Positions 53,197-62,261 of a DNA stretch of 64,000 nucleotides are shown one piece after another (the stretch's first letter is position 1; every line of letters starts with the position of its first letter). The stretch lies in NCBI RefSeq assembly GCF_014203225.1, contig NZ_JACHIO010000001.1:248001-312000 (forward strand), read 5' to 3'. The notes under the pieces are model-generated. The model was given only the letters and a program-made list of their open reading frames with translations. It made no database searches and had not been told where the DNA came from. Source of the DNA: Granulicella mallensis (GTDB lineage: Bacteria > Acidobacteriota > Terriglobia > Terriglobales > Acidobacteriaceae). The translations under genes and the position numbers were made by a program.

Positions 53197-53889
53197 ATGC
53201 TGAAATGTCTCAACTGCCCACAACTTGGGAAGAATCCGTTTTGTAGTCTCGGTTCCGACGCACAAGCATTCCTGGAAGAGTCCTCAACAGAACTCAGCTA
53301 TCCCCAGGGAAGCATCATCTTTCGCGAAGGCGATCAAAGTCACGCTGTATACTTCCTCTGTTCTGGGAAGGTCAAGCTTTGTGCGTCCTCGAAAGATGGT
53401 CGAACCATGATTCTCCGCATTGCGCAGGCCGGCGAGGTCCTGGGTATAAGTGCCGCACTTGCAAAGGGAGAATTTGAGGTGACGGCCGAAGTATTGGAAC
53501 CGTCTTCTGTTCGTGTTCTAAAAAGCAAAGATTTTGATCAAATGCTCCACCGTTATGAGGAAGCGGGCGCTGCAGCCGCAAAGTCGCTGGTACGCGACTA
53601 TAAGGCAGCCTTCGACGATGCCAGGATGCTTGCCTTATCCAGCTCTGCGAAAAGTCGACTAGCTATGCTAATCCTTAGTTGGAGCGCCACGAATGCGAAA
53701 CTTCCGGTCCCCGCAGCCTTCATTAAAATGACATTTACTCATGACGACCTTGGGGCAATGACCGCAACGTCCCGAGAAACCATGACCCGAGCTCTGGGAC
53801 AACTGCAAAGGGACAAAATCATTGCGGTCCACGGAATTGCTCTCACGGTGCTGAATCCATCGGCTCTTGAAGCGTATGCCACGTCATGA
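53197..53889 (+). CDS. Crp/Fnr-family transcriptional regulator
   Basis: 230 aa; GGGAG precedes the ATG. N-terminus has three close cysteines, C4, C7 and C16 (CLNCPQLGKNPFC). Effector domain ~20-125 with the beta-roll (SIIFREGDQSHAVYFLCSGKVKL, GRTMILRIAQAGEVLGISAAL); the R and S residues that bind cAMP in Crp are not clearly kept. Long central helix, then a winged helix at ~175-215: FTHDDLGAMTATSRETMTRALGQLQRDKIIAVHG. The recognition helix SRETMTR carries the R-E-x-x-x-R pattern of Crp, which reads TGTGA, and not the E-x-x-S-R of Fnr. The perfect TGTGA-N6-TCACA site at 9321 is a likely target. Effector unknown; the cysteines could bind a metal or an iron-sulphur cluster. Confidence 0.92.
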   Translation: MLKCLNCPQLGKNPFCSLGSDAQAFLEESSTELSYPQGSIIFREGDQSHAVYFLCSGKVKLCASSKDGRTMILRIAQAGEVLGISAALAKGEFEVTAEVLEPSSVRVLKSKDFDQMLHRYEEAGAAAAKSLVRDYKAAFDDARMLALSSSAKSRLAMLILSWSATNAKLPVPAAFIKMTFTHDDLGAMTATSRETMTRALGQLQRDKIIAVHGIALTVLNPSALEAYATS

Positions 53890-53930
53890 GCCCGTTTCTT
53901 CATGCCACAACGGTGACGGCAGCACACGGC

Positions 53931-54044
53931 TAAAGCAAATCTCCTGTAGGTGTATAGCGAAACCACGGCACTTATGGCCGTTTTTCGCCAGAAAACGGCA
54001 CTGCACGCCCGATTCAACTCCCCGCTAACAGGAGATTTGCTCTA
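53931..54044. repeat. MITE-like palindromic repeat, copy B
   Basis: 114 bp from TAAAGCAAATCTCCTGT to its near-exact inverse ACAGGAGATTTGCTCTA (16 of 17 positions). TA at both ends. An inner hairpin pairs AGTGCCGTTTTC with GAAAAACGGC-type sequence. Copy A is at 18218-18330. No transposase gene is present in the window, so it would be mobilised in trans. It lies 41 bp after the Crp-type gene and may act as its terminator. Confidence 0.78.
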
Positions 54045-54098
54045 GAGCATCGTCTCGCGCATGGATCTAAGCCAGGTCCGAGCGATCTGCGCTCCGAT

Positions 54099-55595
54099 CT
54101 AGCGAGACGAAGAGCAGCTAAAATTCGATGCCTCGTCGATGCTGCCAACACCCTTGTAGCGGGCAACCTGAGGATAGGGACAGAGAGGGCGGGTCCGGTC
54201 GATCTTACCCGCAGTCTTGTGGGCAGCGATGATCTGCTCAGGAGCCTTGCCTAATTCCACCCATTGCTCCATCACGTTGATCTTGTCGAAATTATCGGGG
54301 CCCTCGCCACCTGAGCAGTGTGCCATGCCGGGCGCCATGAAAAGACGGACCCAGTTTTGTTCTGTAACTTTGCTCTCTTCCAGCACCGCCTTGTAGAACT
54401 CAACGCTAGAGCCCGGGGCTACCTGCTGGTCGGCCCAGCCGTGATAGAGGAGCAGCTTCCCGCCGTGTTTCGCGAACGCTGTAAGGTTTGGATTGAGTTC
54501 GTCGATATCCTTATCGATTGCGTGCGCCTTGGCAGAATCACGTTCAAGGTCGAAGGTGCGCCAGTCCCAATTGGGATCCTGGTACACAACGTAGCGGAAC
54601 TCATCCAGAAACAGATCCGCTGGTTGAGGCCCACCAGCGAGGCGGCCCCAGCGAAGTTCAGTTCCCGGCTCCACCCGTGGAAATAGAATCTGCCCTGTCC
54701 TGGTCGCAACGGGACTCGTTATAGTTTGGGCGGTTTGGACCTGACGTGTTGTAAGGCAATCGATGCCGTCCGCCGCTTTGCATTGCAAGCTCTTGAAGTC
54801 CACATTACAACTCTCTGGAGCTTCGATTAGCCCGTCCTTCAATCCGTCCTTTGCATCGCAGGCCTCAAGAACAGCGCGATGGATCATGGGGTACTTCGCC
54901 GCGGGGATATAGGCTTCAGGATCCTTAAAAGTCTGAACAGCCAACTCGAGCGCCCAGGAGTTTCGGCGGATGTTGGCTGGATCGCCCGCGATAATGCCGT
55001 TGAATTCATCCGGATAACGGGAGGCCTGCAGCAGACCTTCGCGTCCTCCGCCAGAGCAGCCGTTCCAAAAAGAGTAGCGCGGGTCACGACCGTAGAACGC
55101 ATGGATGAGGGTCTTCGCTTCGACGGTCATCTCATGATCGGCGCGGTAGGCGAAATCGATGAGCTTCTCCGGATGGTTAACAATGAACGAAGCACTTGGG
55201 CCAGTGTGGCCATCGTCGGTGGCGCTTGTTGCATAGCCTCGACGTAGCGCGTCGGCCATCTCTCCGTAGGAGATGGAGCCACCCCAGCCGCCACTGCCTA
55301 CGGCGATAAACTTACCGTTCCAGCGTACGGTGGGAAGCCATACTTCGATGCGAATGTCTGAGTCGGAAGTCGGCTTCAGATCTGCAGCGACACGACAGAA
55401 AGATGGCAGATCGCGAAGCGCATTTTCGCTTCCAGCAGGAGTCAAGTTGCCAGCTTCCACAATCTTTGCAAACGTGATTGATACTTTCGGCGAAACGAGT
55501 TGCAGAAGCCTCTCACAAGGTTCTGCGTATAGCGCAGCCGGCAGAAGCATCATGAGAAATAGAACAATCTTGTAGGGCTTGCGTCCAGTAAACAT
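54099..55595 (-). CDS. Secreted tannase/feruloyl esterase family protein
   Basis: 498 aa from ATG 55595, which begins a signal peptide (YKIVLFLMMLLPAALYAEP); no clear ribosome site, and a TTG at 55634 is an alternative. Family landmarks: CxxL after the signal (PCERLLQL), nucleophile serine in FWNGCSGGGREGLLQASRYP, IIAGDPANIRRNSW, late Asp in LLYHGWADQQVAPGSSVEFY and His in MAPGMAHCSGGEGPDNFD; the C-S-x and H-C cysteines form the CS-D-HC motif of the family. It cleaves ester links of gallic or ferulic acid in plant material. Calcium-binding loop residues (DAKDGLKDGLI) are present. It points towards use of plant polysaccharides, as the GH53 and GH13 enzymes of the window do. Confidence 0.92.
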   Translation of the reverse strand: MFTGRKPYKIVLFLMMLLPAALYAEPCERLLQLVSPKVSITFAKIVEAGNLTPAGSENALRDLPSFCRVAADLKPTSDSDIRIEVWLPTVRWNGKFIAVGSGGWGGSISYGEMADALRRGYATSATDDGHTGPSASFIVNHPEKLIDFAYRADHEMTVEAKTLIHAFYGRDPRYSFWNGCSGGGREGLLQASRYPDEFNGIIAGDPANIRRNSWALELAVQTFKDPEAYIPAAKYPMIHRAVLEACDAKDGLKDGLIEAPESCNVDFKSLQCKAADGIDCLTTRQVQTAQTITSPVATRTGQILFPRVEPGTELRWGRLAGGPQPADLFLDEFRYVVYQDPNWDWRTFDLERDSAKAHAIDKDIDELNPNLTAFAKHGGKLLLYHGWADQQVAPGSSVEFYKAVLEESKVTEQNWVRLFMAPGMAHCSGGEGPDNFDKINVMEQWVELGKAPEQIIAAHKTAGKIDRTRPLCPYPQVARYKGVGSIDEASNFSCSSSR

Positions 55596-55703
55596 ACACA
55601 GAACTATATATCTCGTGATTTGCCGCCAGAGCAAATGAGGTTCCTGTTGTCACAAACTTCGACTTGTTTCAAAGTCAATGCAGCACGAACAAAGCAAAAT
55701 GAG

Positions 55704-57437
55704 CTACTGAACGCACTCCGCCACAAGAACCCCAAACGGTGCGAGCGTTATATGCTCCAGCGAAAAGTTCTCTCCGCTGGTCGACGGCGATGCATAAAGA
55801 ACTTTTGCGGAATGAGCATGCACATCCCCTCTCAGTGAAAGGTGCTGCGTCTGCGCGCTCATGTTGAGCGCTATCACCACCGTGGAATGGTCGCTCTTCC
55901 TCAGATACGCAAAGGTGTTCGGATCATCGCGATCGATGGACTCCTGCGTACCGTCCCGCAGAGCGGGCACCGACTTACGCAGCGCAAGCAGGGTCTTATA
56001 GGTATTGAAGATGGATTCAGGGTCCCGCTCTTCCGCGGCTACGTTGTAGGTGGCCGCGCTCGGAGGAACCGGCAGCCAGGGCTCCTTCGACGAGGTGAAT
56101 CCAGCTTCAGGAGCGGCACTCCATTGCATCGGAGTACGCTCGCCGTCGCGCCCCTTTTCTTTGGGCCAGCCCAACTTGCCGATGGGGTCGCGCACGTCTT
56201 CTTTCCGAGCAGGATCGGTGGTTCTCATCCCAAGCTCTTCACCGTAGTACATCTGCGGGGTTCCGCGCGTCGTTAGCAGAAGCGTAGCCAGCAGCTTTGC
56301 GATCTGATCGTTATGTACGCCGTCGCCATAACGGTCCCATTGCCGAGGCTGATCGTGATTGCTGAAAAAGTACTCAGGCTGTCCGTGAGCGGTATTGTTT
56401 TCAACCTCATCGAAGAGTCGTCGAAAGATGGGTGCAGATAGCTTGTTGACATCCGCTATCTGAAAATCCATCGGGAGTTGTATCTCGTCGCCGTTGCCGT
56501 AGACCTTCGTCAGTTCGGCTATGTTCGGCTCATCCGCTTCTGTGAGCAGGACGGGATCGCCGGGATACTTGTTGACGGTCCGGCGCAGTTCCTTGAGCAC
56601 ATCGTTTACCTCTGGAAAGTTATCGGTGTACTTGTGCTCGATATTGCGGTCGCCATAGGCATTCCGGCCCGGCAGGTAGGGATCGTCACGCAGTTGGGGA
56701 TCTTCAAACAGCCGGGAAACTGCATCGATGCGAAAGCCGGAGACGCCGCGTTGCAGCCAGAAATCGAGAACGCCTTCCATCGCCTTATGTACTTCCGGAT
56801 TGCGCCAGTTCAGATCGGGTTGCTGAACGTAGAAATAGTGATAGTAGAACTGCTTCGTGGCCGGATCGTAGGTCCATGCAGAGTGGCCAAACCAGGATTG
56901 CCAGTTATTGGGCGGCCCCCACCCGGGCTTGCCGTCGTGCCAGATGTACCAGTCGCGTTTTGGATTGGTGAGCGAGGAGCGGGATTCCCTGAACCACGGG
57001 TGCTGGTCGGAGGTGTGGTTGATGACGTAGTCCATGATGACGCGGATATCGCGTTTCCTGGCCTCTGCCACGAGCCGTTCAAAGTCGGCCATCGTTCCGT
57101 AAAGCGGGTCGATCGCTGTGTAATCCGAGACATCGTAGCCGTTATCGATGCCGGGCGAAGGATACATCGGCGAGATCCAGATAGCATCGATTCCGAGATC
57201 GTGCAGATAATCCAGGCGCGATGCGATGCCATTGATATCGCCGACACCGTCGCCGTTAGAGTCCTGAAAGCTTTTGGGATTGATCTCATAGATGACAGCG
57301 TGTTTCCACCACTCGTCATGCGAATCGGGCAGAACAGACGGCTGTTGTGCAACGGCTGCTGTTCCTAGAAAGAAAGCCGGTAGGAAGGTAAAAAGGCGCA
57401 ACACAAATCGCCGGATTGCCGTCTGTTTCAATTTCAT
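55704..57437 (-). CDS. Secreted GH13 alpha-glucosidase (oligo-1,6-glucosidase-like)
   Basis: 577 aa from ATG 57437, six bases after GAGGTG; a GTG at 57446 is possible. Signal peptide LRLFTFLPAFFLGTAAVAQQ. All four GH13 regions: DYVINHTSDQH, GFRIDAVSRLFEDP (nucleophile Asp), LLTEADEP (acid/base Glu), and FFSNHDQPR (transition-state Asp). MNDWWK-like opening DEWWKHAVIYEINPKSFQDSNGDGVGDINGI with QDSNGDGVGD, the calcium-site loop, places it with oligo-1,6-glucosidase/alpha-glucosidase types. Most relatives are cytoplasmic; the signal peptide is notable. It lies 153 bp downstream of the TonB-dependent receptor gene on the same strand, so the pair may take up and cleave alpha-glucosides. Confidence 0.94.
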   Translation of the reverse strand: MKLKQTAIRRFVLRLFTFLPAFFLGTAAVAQQPSVLPDSHDEWWKHAVIYEINPKSFQDSNGDGVGDINGIASRLDYLHDLGIDAIWISPMYPSPGIDNGYDVSDYTAIDPLYGTMADFERLVAEARKRDIRVIMDYVINHTSDQHPWFRESRSSLTNPKRDWYIWHDGKPGWGPPNNWQSWFGHSAWTYDPATKQFYYHYFYVQQPDLNWRNPEVHKAMEGVLDFWLQRGVSGFRIDAVSRLFEDPQLRDDPYLPGRNAYGDRNIEHKYTDNFPEVNDVLKELRRTVNKYPGDPVLLTEADEPNIAELTKVYGNGDEIQLPMDFQIADVNKLSAPIFRRLFDEVENNTAHGQPEYFFSNHDQPRQWDRYGDGVHNDQIAKLLATLLLTTRGTPQMYYGEELGMRTTDPARKEDVRDPIGKLGWPKEKGRDGERTPMQWSAAPEAGFTSSKEPWLPVPPSAATYNVAAEERDPESIFNTYKTLLALRKSVPALRDGTQESIDRDDPNTFAYLRKSDHSTVVIALNMSAQTQHLSLRGDVHAHSAKVLYASPSTSGENFSLEHITLAPFGVLVAECVQ

Positions 57438-57544
57438 TGTTTTCACCTCTATCTTTATGCAGGCCTATTCCAAGCCGAGACCGCGTAACACCAGTGAGAA
57501 TTTTCTGACACGAAGGAGGGCGCCATTCCTCGCGGTGTTTGCGC

Positions 57545-57580
57545 GAGGAGTGGGAAGCGGGAATGATCCGGCTCCCCACT
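57545..57580 (-). terminator. Hairpin between TonB-dependent receptor and GH13 genes
   Basis: GGAGTGGGAAGC (57545-57556) and GCTCCCCACTCC (57569-57580) pair at 11 of 12 positions around a 12-nt loop. It begins 10 bp after the receptor's stop codon in the direction of transcription. No U-tract, so it may be an attenuating or mRNA-stabilising hairpin rather than a full terminator. Confidence 0.5.
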
Positions 57581-57589
57581 CCAGGGTTG

Positions 57590-60500
57590 CTAGAACGAGA
57601 CCCTCACCGCGAACTGCAACTGCCGCATGTTCACATTCTGGTCGAGTCCTACGATCTGCCCCGGCGTTCCACCGGCACTAAGCGAGCAGTCGATACAGGG
57701 ACCGTTCGTTTCATTGCTGGCGGTTGGCAGACTGAGCGCAGGATGGTTGAAGAGATTGCTCGCCTGAAAGATGAACTGCCCATTGACACGTTGAGTGATC
57801 GGAAACGTCTTGGACAGCGAAGCGTTTGCCAGGAACTCACGCGGCCCCGTAAAAGAGTTCCTTCCGGAGTTGCCGACGATGCCGAAGGCCGGTCTCTGAA
57901 ACGGCCCTGAGGACGAACCGTTCTGGCTCAAAGGAGCGACGGGAGTAAAGAACGTAACCGTGTGCGTGGCAGTGTTGAACGCCTGCGCCCCATGAGGAAG
58001 GCTCATTGGCGAGCCGTTCGGGCGACAGAGAACACCGCTGCTGACGCTGGTATCGACATCTTCGTCGGCATTGCACTCCGCATAGGTCGGGGTGAAGGGC
58101 AGACCGCTCATCCAGGTTGAAGTTCCGCTCAACTCCCATCCGCCGATGGCATAGTTCACGAGCCTGTTCGCGCCGCCCGCGTACTTCTGCCCATGACCGA
58201 AGGGCAGGTCATATACACCGTACAAGTTGAAGACATTGGTGCGGTTCAGGTCGTTGCGAGAGTAGGTCAACGCAGGGTCCTGATTGAAGTAGGTTCCCGA
58301 GTTATTCATGGCCTTGGACCAGGTGTAATTAGCATTGAGCGAAAGCCCGCCTCTCAATTGCTCTTTAAGGGATGTCTGCAAGCCGTTATAGTTGGCGTGA
58401 GCGGAGGGTGCAACGCTGTTAAGGCTGGTGTTGCAGCAGACCACGCCATTGTTGTTGAAACGGTTGAAGAGGGGCATGCGAGCGTTCACATTTCCCAGTT
58501 CCGCTGGAGTCGTCGGCAGACGCTGCGTATTCAGGTTGTACCCTTCGGTGGTACCGGGATAGGTTCTCTCCGCCAGGTTGCCGACGTAGGCAATATCGAC
58601 GGTCAGTCGCGATCCCATCTGTTGTTGCAGGCTGACATTCCACTGGTCCACCCGGGCAAGCTCGAGAGTCAGGGGGCGAACCGAGGGATAGCTTGTGTTA
58701 TTCGCCATAGGAATAAGTCCATTCGGTGGAACCACCGGAGGCGCAGGCAGGGTGGGGCCGTTGGCCAGGTTGAAGACGGAGCCGTTGGGGCCAAAGGACG
58801 CCGCCGCTGTCAGGCTCTGGGTTGTGTAGACGGGCGTATCTTCCGTCAGCGCCGTTCCGAACAGCGTTCCGTAGAACCCTTCGGAGTCGTACATGATCGC
58901 CGCTCCGGCCCGCAGAACCAGACTTGGGTTGACGTTATAGGCAATGCCTACACGCGGAGAAAAGTTCTTGTAATCCATCTTTTCGCCACCGTTGGTGCCG
59001 ATGCCGCCAACTCCTGCAACCTGCACATATCCTGTGCTCAGGTTTACGAAACCGCCATTGCCCGCGGCGTTCACCGTTTCGGGGAAGGTCAACTCCCAGC
59101 GCAGACCATAGGTCAGGGTCAATGCAGGCGTGACGCGCCAAGTGTCCTGTCCATAGTAGGCCATGCGCTTTTGGTTGCTGGCTGCAGCGTTGTTATAGAC
59201 GATGAAGCGCTGGAAGCTCGTGACGTCGCCAAGCAGCGCCGTTCCAAGATCGAGACCACCAGAACCCGCCGACGCTGTGCCCGGCAGGCCGGAGGAACTT
59301 GTGCTCGATGCATTGAATTGAAGCACGCCGGTGCGATTGGTGTCGCTCGCACTGCGGAGCTGCGTCGCATAACGAATATCTCCACCGAAACGGATCGTAT
59401 GGTTGCCGGCTGTGCGGGTCCAATTGTTTGTGACCTGGTACTCGTGCTCGCTCTGCTTGAGCGGGCAGTTGCAGATCTGGGTGCCGTTGTAGGTGACGTT
59501 CGCTCCCAGATTGGTCAACGTACCGCTGTTGAAGAGATAGTCGGGATTTCCTGAGGTGTCCAGCGTTCCAGTATTCAGCCCCGGAATGCCAAGGGTCGTC
59601 GCAGGCTCTGCGCCGATGTCAGGCTTATTCTGATTTACCTGGTATTTCATCAGGCCGAAGCGGAAGTCGGTCGCCATTTTGGGGGTCAGCGCCATATCGA
59701 ATCCCGCTGAAACACTCTGGTCCTGCGACCAGTCGGTTCCGGCAAAGTAGGAGCCGTCCAATCCAACGCCTCCGGCCGCCCCAAAGATATTGGATCCGCT
59801 CAGGGTGTAGCGCGCATAGTCGTAACGGGCAAACGTGTGCATCTTCTGCGTCGTCTGATCGTCGAGGCGAATGTCTGCCTGATTTGCATTGTTGGGGCCG
59901 AATCCGGATGCGGCGTAGTTGTTTGCGGTTCCTGCTCCCGCGACGTTAGGAGCCGGCAACTCTGAAAGGAGCCCAACGGCCTGGGGTGCAAGCTGGCTTG
60001 TGGGAATCATGTTGCCTGCGTAAGCCACTCCGGTGATTGGGTTGTATACCTGCCCCACATTCCCCGAGCCGAGATACTCACTCAGGTTGCACATAGTCGA
60101 TGTAGGAGAAAGACAGGTACTGCGCACCAGGTTGGTGGGCACGTTGACGAGCAGGCTCTGGCCGCTCTTTTGCCGGGTCCCCTGATAATCCGCGAAGAAG
60201 AACGTCCGATTCTTGATAATGGGCCCACTGATCGAACCGCCAAATCGAGCGTAGACATTGGGTGGCAGGTACCTGCCAGTCAAAGGATTGGGCTGAAACT
60301 GCGTGAAGGGGTTGCGGGCCTGTTGGGCATCCGAGTAGCGATAGAAGTAGACATCACCATGGAGGGCGTTGCTACCGGACCTCGTCTCTGCCGTGATGAT
60401 GCCTCCCGAAGCGCCTCCGAACTCTGCGTTGTAGTTCTGGGTGAGCACCTGCATGCCTTGTACGGAGTCCAGGGTCGGATTGATGACGATGATACCGAGC

Positions 60501-61126
60501 ACGGGGTCGCGGTCGTCCGTTCCATCCAATATCCAGCTCTGGGTGCCGAAGTTCTGGCCGTTGATCGAATAACTCGCCGATCCCTGGGGATCCTGCGAGG
60601 CACTGTTGTTGCCAGTCGACGGAGAGGTCCCTGCTGTCAGCGCCTGAGTCTGCATAAAGTTGCCGGTCAGATTGGGAAGATTGGCGATCGTCTTTTCGTC
60701 GACTCGATCGGAGATCTGTGCGGAATCGGTTTGGAGGGCTGGGGGCGCGGACGTGACCGTGACCTGCTGGCTGGTTCCGGCGACCGACAGGGTCTCGTCG
60801 ACCTTGGGCGCTCCGTTTGCCGTGACTACAATTCCCTTCGTCTCTACATCGGCGAAACCGTTAGCCGAGACTTTGACCATATACGTATCGGGAACCAGAC
60901 GGTCGATACGGTAATTTCCACTCTCATTGGATTGAACGGTCTGGTTGATACCTTTGTCGACGTCGGTGACAGTTACCGTGGCGTTTGGGATGGCAGCACC
61001 GCTGCTGTCGGCGACTGTGCCGTAGATTGAGCCGAAGACCGCTTGTGCCCTGGCCCGGTTGCCGGCGCACAGGACCAGCGCAAGCATCAGGTATAAGCCG
61101 GTGGAAATACCTTTTTTGAATATCAT
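57590..61126 (-). CDS. Oar-like TonB-dependent outer-membrane receptor
   Basis: 1178 aa from ATG 61126, eight bases after AGGAGG; the frame extends to 61186 without support. Signal peptide GLYLMLALVLCAGNRARAQ, then a carboxypeptidase-regulatory-like domain (~25-115: GSIYGTVADSSGAAIPNATVTVTD, GNYRIDRLVPDTYMVKVSANGF). Plug domain: SYSINGQNFGTQSWILDGTDDRD and NPTLDSVQGMQVLTQNYNAEFGGASGGIITAETRSGSN. A ~900-residue barrel ends in NMRQLQFAVRVSF with the terminal Phe. This is the acidobacterial counterpart of SusC/Oar proteins that import oligosaccharides. With the GH13 gene next to it, alpha-gluco-oligosaccharide uptake is a reasonable guess. Two palindromes lie in its upstream region. Confidence 0.93.
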   Translation of the reverse strand: MIFKKGISTGLYLMLALVLCAGNRARAQAVFGSIYGTVADSSGAAIPNATVTVTDVDKGINQTVQSNESGNYRIDRLVPDTYMVKVSANGFADVETKGIVVTANGAPKVDETLSVAGTSQQVTVTSAPPALQTDSAQISDRVDEKTIANLPNLTGNFMQTQALTAGTSPSTGNNSASQDPQGSASYSINGQNFGTQSWILDGTDDRDPVLGIIVINPTLDSVQGMQVLTQNYNAEFGGASGGIITAETRSGSNALHGDVYFYRYSDAQQARNPFTQFQPNPLTGRYLPPNVYARFGGSISGPIIKNRTFFFADYQGTRQKSGQSLLVNVPTNLVRSTCLSPTSTMCNLSEYLGSGNVGQVYNPITGVAYAGNMIPTSQLAPQAVGLLSELPAPNVAGAGTANNYAASGFGPNNANQADIRLDDQTTQKMHTFARYDYARYTLSGSNIFGAAGGVGLDGSYFAGTDWSQDQSVSAGFDMALTPKMATDFRFGLMKYQVNQNKPDIGAEPATTLGIPGLNTGTLDTSGNPDYLFNSGTLTNLGANVTYNGTQICNCPLKQSEHEYQVTNNWTRTAGNHTIRFGGDIRYATQLRSASDTNRTGVLQFNASSTSSSGLPGTASAGSGGLDLGTALLGDVTSFQRFIVYNNAAASNQKRMAYYGQDTWRVTPALTLTYGLRWELTFPETVNAAGNGGFVNLSTGYVQVAGVGGIGTNGGEKMDYKNFSPRVGIAYNVNPSLVLRAGAAIMYDSEGFYGTLFGTALTEDTPVYTTQSLTAAASFGPNGSVFNLANGPTLPAPPVVPPNGLIPMANNTSYPSVRPLTLELARVDQWNVSLQQQMGSRLTVDIAYVGNLAERTYPGTTEGYNLNTQRLPTTPAELGNVNARMPLFNRFNNNGVVCCNTSLNSVAPSAHANYNGLQTSLKEQLRGGLSLNANYTWSKAMNNSGTYFNQDPALTYSRNDLNRTNVFNLYGVYDLPFGHGQKYAGGANRLVNYAIGGWELSGTSTWMSGLPFTPTYAECNADEDVDTSVSSGVLCRPNGSPMSLPHGAQAFNTATHTVTFFTPVAPLSQNGSSSGPFQRPAFGIVGNSGRNSFTGPREFLANASLSKTFPITQRVNGQFIFQASNLFNHPALSLPTASNETNGPCIDCSLSAGGTPGQIVGLDQNVNMRQLQFAVRVSF

Positions 61127-61173
61127 TTGGCGTGCCTCCTCAAAAAGTTCCACACCAGAACAAGAGAAGCTTC

Positions 61174-61194
61174 CCGGTTGAACCATTCAACCGG
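61174..61194. promoter_or_regulatory. Palindrome in the leader of the receptor gene
   Basis: CCGGTTGAA-CCA-TTCAACCGG, 9-bp perfect arms, 48 bp before the receptor's start codon. It could be an operator for a sugar-responsive repressor or an mRNA hairpin. No regulator of LacI or GntR type is encoded in the window. Confidence 0.45.
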
Positions 61195-61352
61195 AACTCC
61201 AGACCTGTATCATCATGGTTCCGACTACGGCTGGATCTACTGTTATCGTGCGAAGAGCATCTTTATCGGAACACGCAAGCATGGGGAAGTTTCTCGTAGT
61301 ATGTAGCTTTTCCTATCCATCAAGTCGTTATTCTTCAATAAGATATGTTGAA

Positions 61353-61369
61353 GTTACATCACATGTAAC
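61353..61369. promoter_or_regulatory. Palindrome GTTACAT-CAC-ATGTAAC upstream of the receptor gene
   Basis: Perfect 7-bp arms with a 3-bp centre, in an AT-rich stretch about 230 bp before the receptor start and about 115 bp before the decayed regulator gene on the other strand. A plausible operator for a dimeric regulator. Nothing else of note is seen in 61195-61482. Confidence 0.4.
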
Positions 61370-61482
61370 ATGTTTTTGATGGGGGCGCTGGCAGAACAGG
61401 AACAGGAGAGCGCACAACTTTTTAGGAGCATGGACAGTCCCTCTGCGCACTGCTAGAATCGCCATTCCTGAAAGAAGTCCAT

Positions 61483-62051
61483 ATGGCGGGTGCGGCTGTT
61501 TACATGTCATCGGTCGAAGACTCCCAGCGGATGATGGCGCAGGTTGAAAAGATCATTCGCAGTTCGGTCTTCTTTGGAGCCGAAACCTCCAGCAAGCTTC
61601 TCCTCTTTCTGGCAAATCGCGCCCTCAATACTCCGGAGTCCTCCGGCTCTTCGTTGAAAGAGTATGAGATCGCGACAGGGAACTGACCTCGGGGCCACGC
61701 ACCGGACAGGTTGTCATTGACAACCACACTCCGCAGGCCGGTGAGCCTGCAATGTACATGGCCAGCAATACCCCGGATCATCCGCTGATCGACGACTATG
61801 CCCTGATCACCCGTATGCCCATTGATGCCACACACGAAGCACTTGTGGCGGCGGGAACGACTACGATCGGAACCGAGGCGGCCGTGGAATATCTCTGCGA
61901 TCCCGCTACCCTGATGCATATCCGGCAAAAGATCGCTTCATCCAGCCATGAGGATGCTTACGAATTGATCCTCCACATCAGGATCGTGGACGAGGTTCCC
62001 ATGCATGCCGATATCGTTGCTGTTCGGCAGTACCGGTTGTCTAATAAATAG
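61483..62051 (+). pseudogene. Decayed acidobacterial regulator: N- and C-terminal pieces in different frames
   Basis: The first piece (61483-61686) reads like the N-terminal ~60 residues of a protein family common in acidobacteria (QVEKIIRSSVFFGAETSSKLLLFLANRAL, then SSLKEYEIA) and stops at TGA 61684. The second piece, in another frame from about 61683 to 62051, reads like the C-terminal end of the same kind of protein (GPRTGQVVIDNHTPQAGEP, HPLIDDYALITRMP, TTTIGTEAAVEYLCDP). The ~200 or more residues expected between them are missing. Most simply this is one gene with an internal deletion and frame change at about 61680. The family match is from memory and should be checked. The 210 bases after it, to 62261, show no credible gene; a short open stretch there is the antisense of nothing recognised. 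Confidence 0.6.
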
Positions 62052-62261
62052 CCGGCCCTGAAAAACCGGCACGAACAATAGAAATCTGTTGCAGAGGGAG
62101 AGAGATTCAAATCACCCTGCAAATACATTGGCATTACGCAGTGTGAACTACGCAAACCGGAGAGTTATCCCAATCCATCGATCTTTTCTTCCAGTGACAG
62201 CAGGGCCTCCTGGATGACTGCAAAATCCGGCGGCTCGCGAGCGCTGCGTAGTGAGTATGCC

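Noticed and set aside
52998-53246. 82-codon open frame overlapping the start of the Crp-type gene
   Set aside because: It overlaps the Crp-type gene in another frame, has no domain, and begins in the AT-rich control region.
56478-57368. 296-codon open frame antisense to the GH13 gene
   Set aside because: The GH13 gene shows all four catalytic regions; the antisense frame is a shadow with no domain.
58193-59554. 453-codon open frame antisense to the TonB-dependent receptor gene
   Set aside because: It mirrors the receptor's codon structure, has no recognisable domain, and the receptor gene on the other strand has clear plug, barrel and signal peptide.
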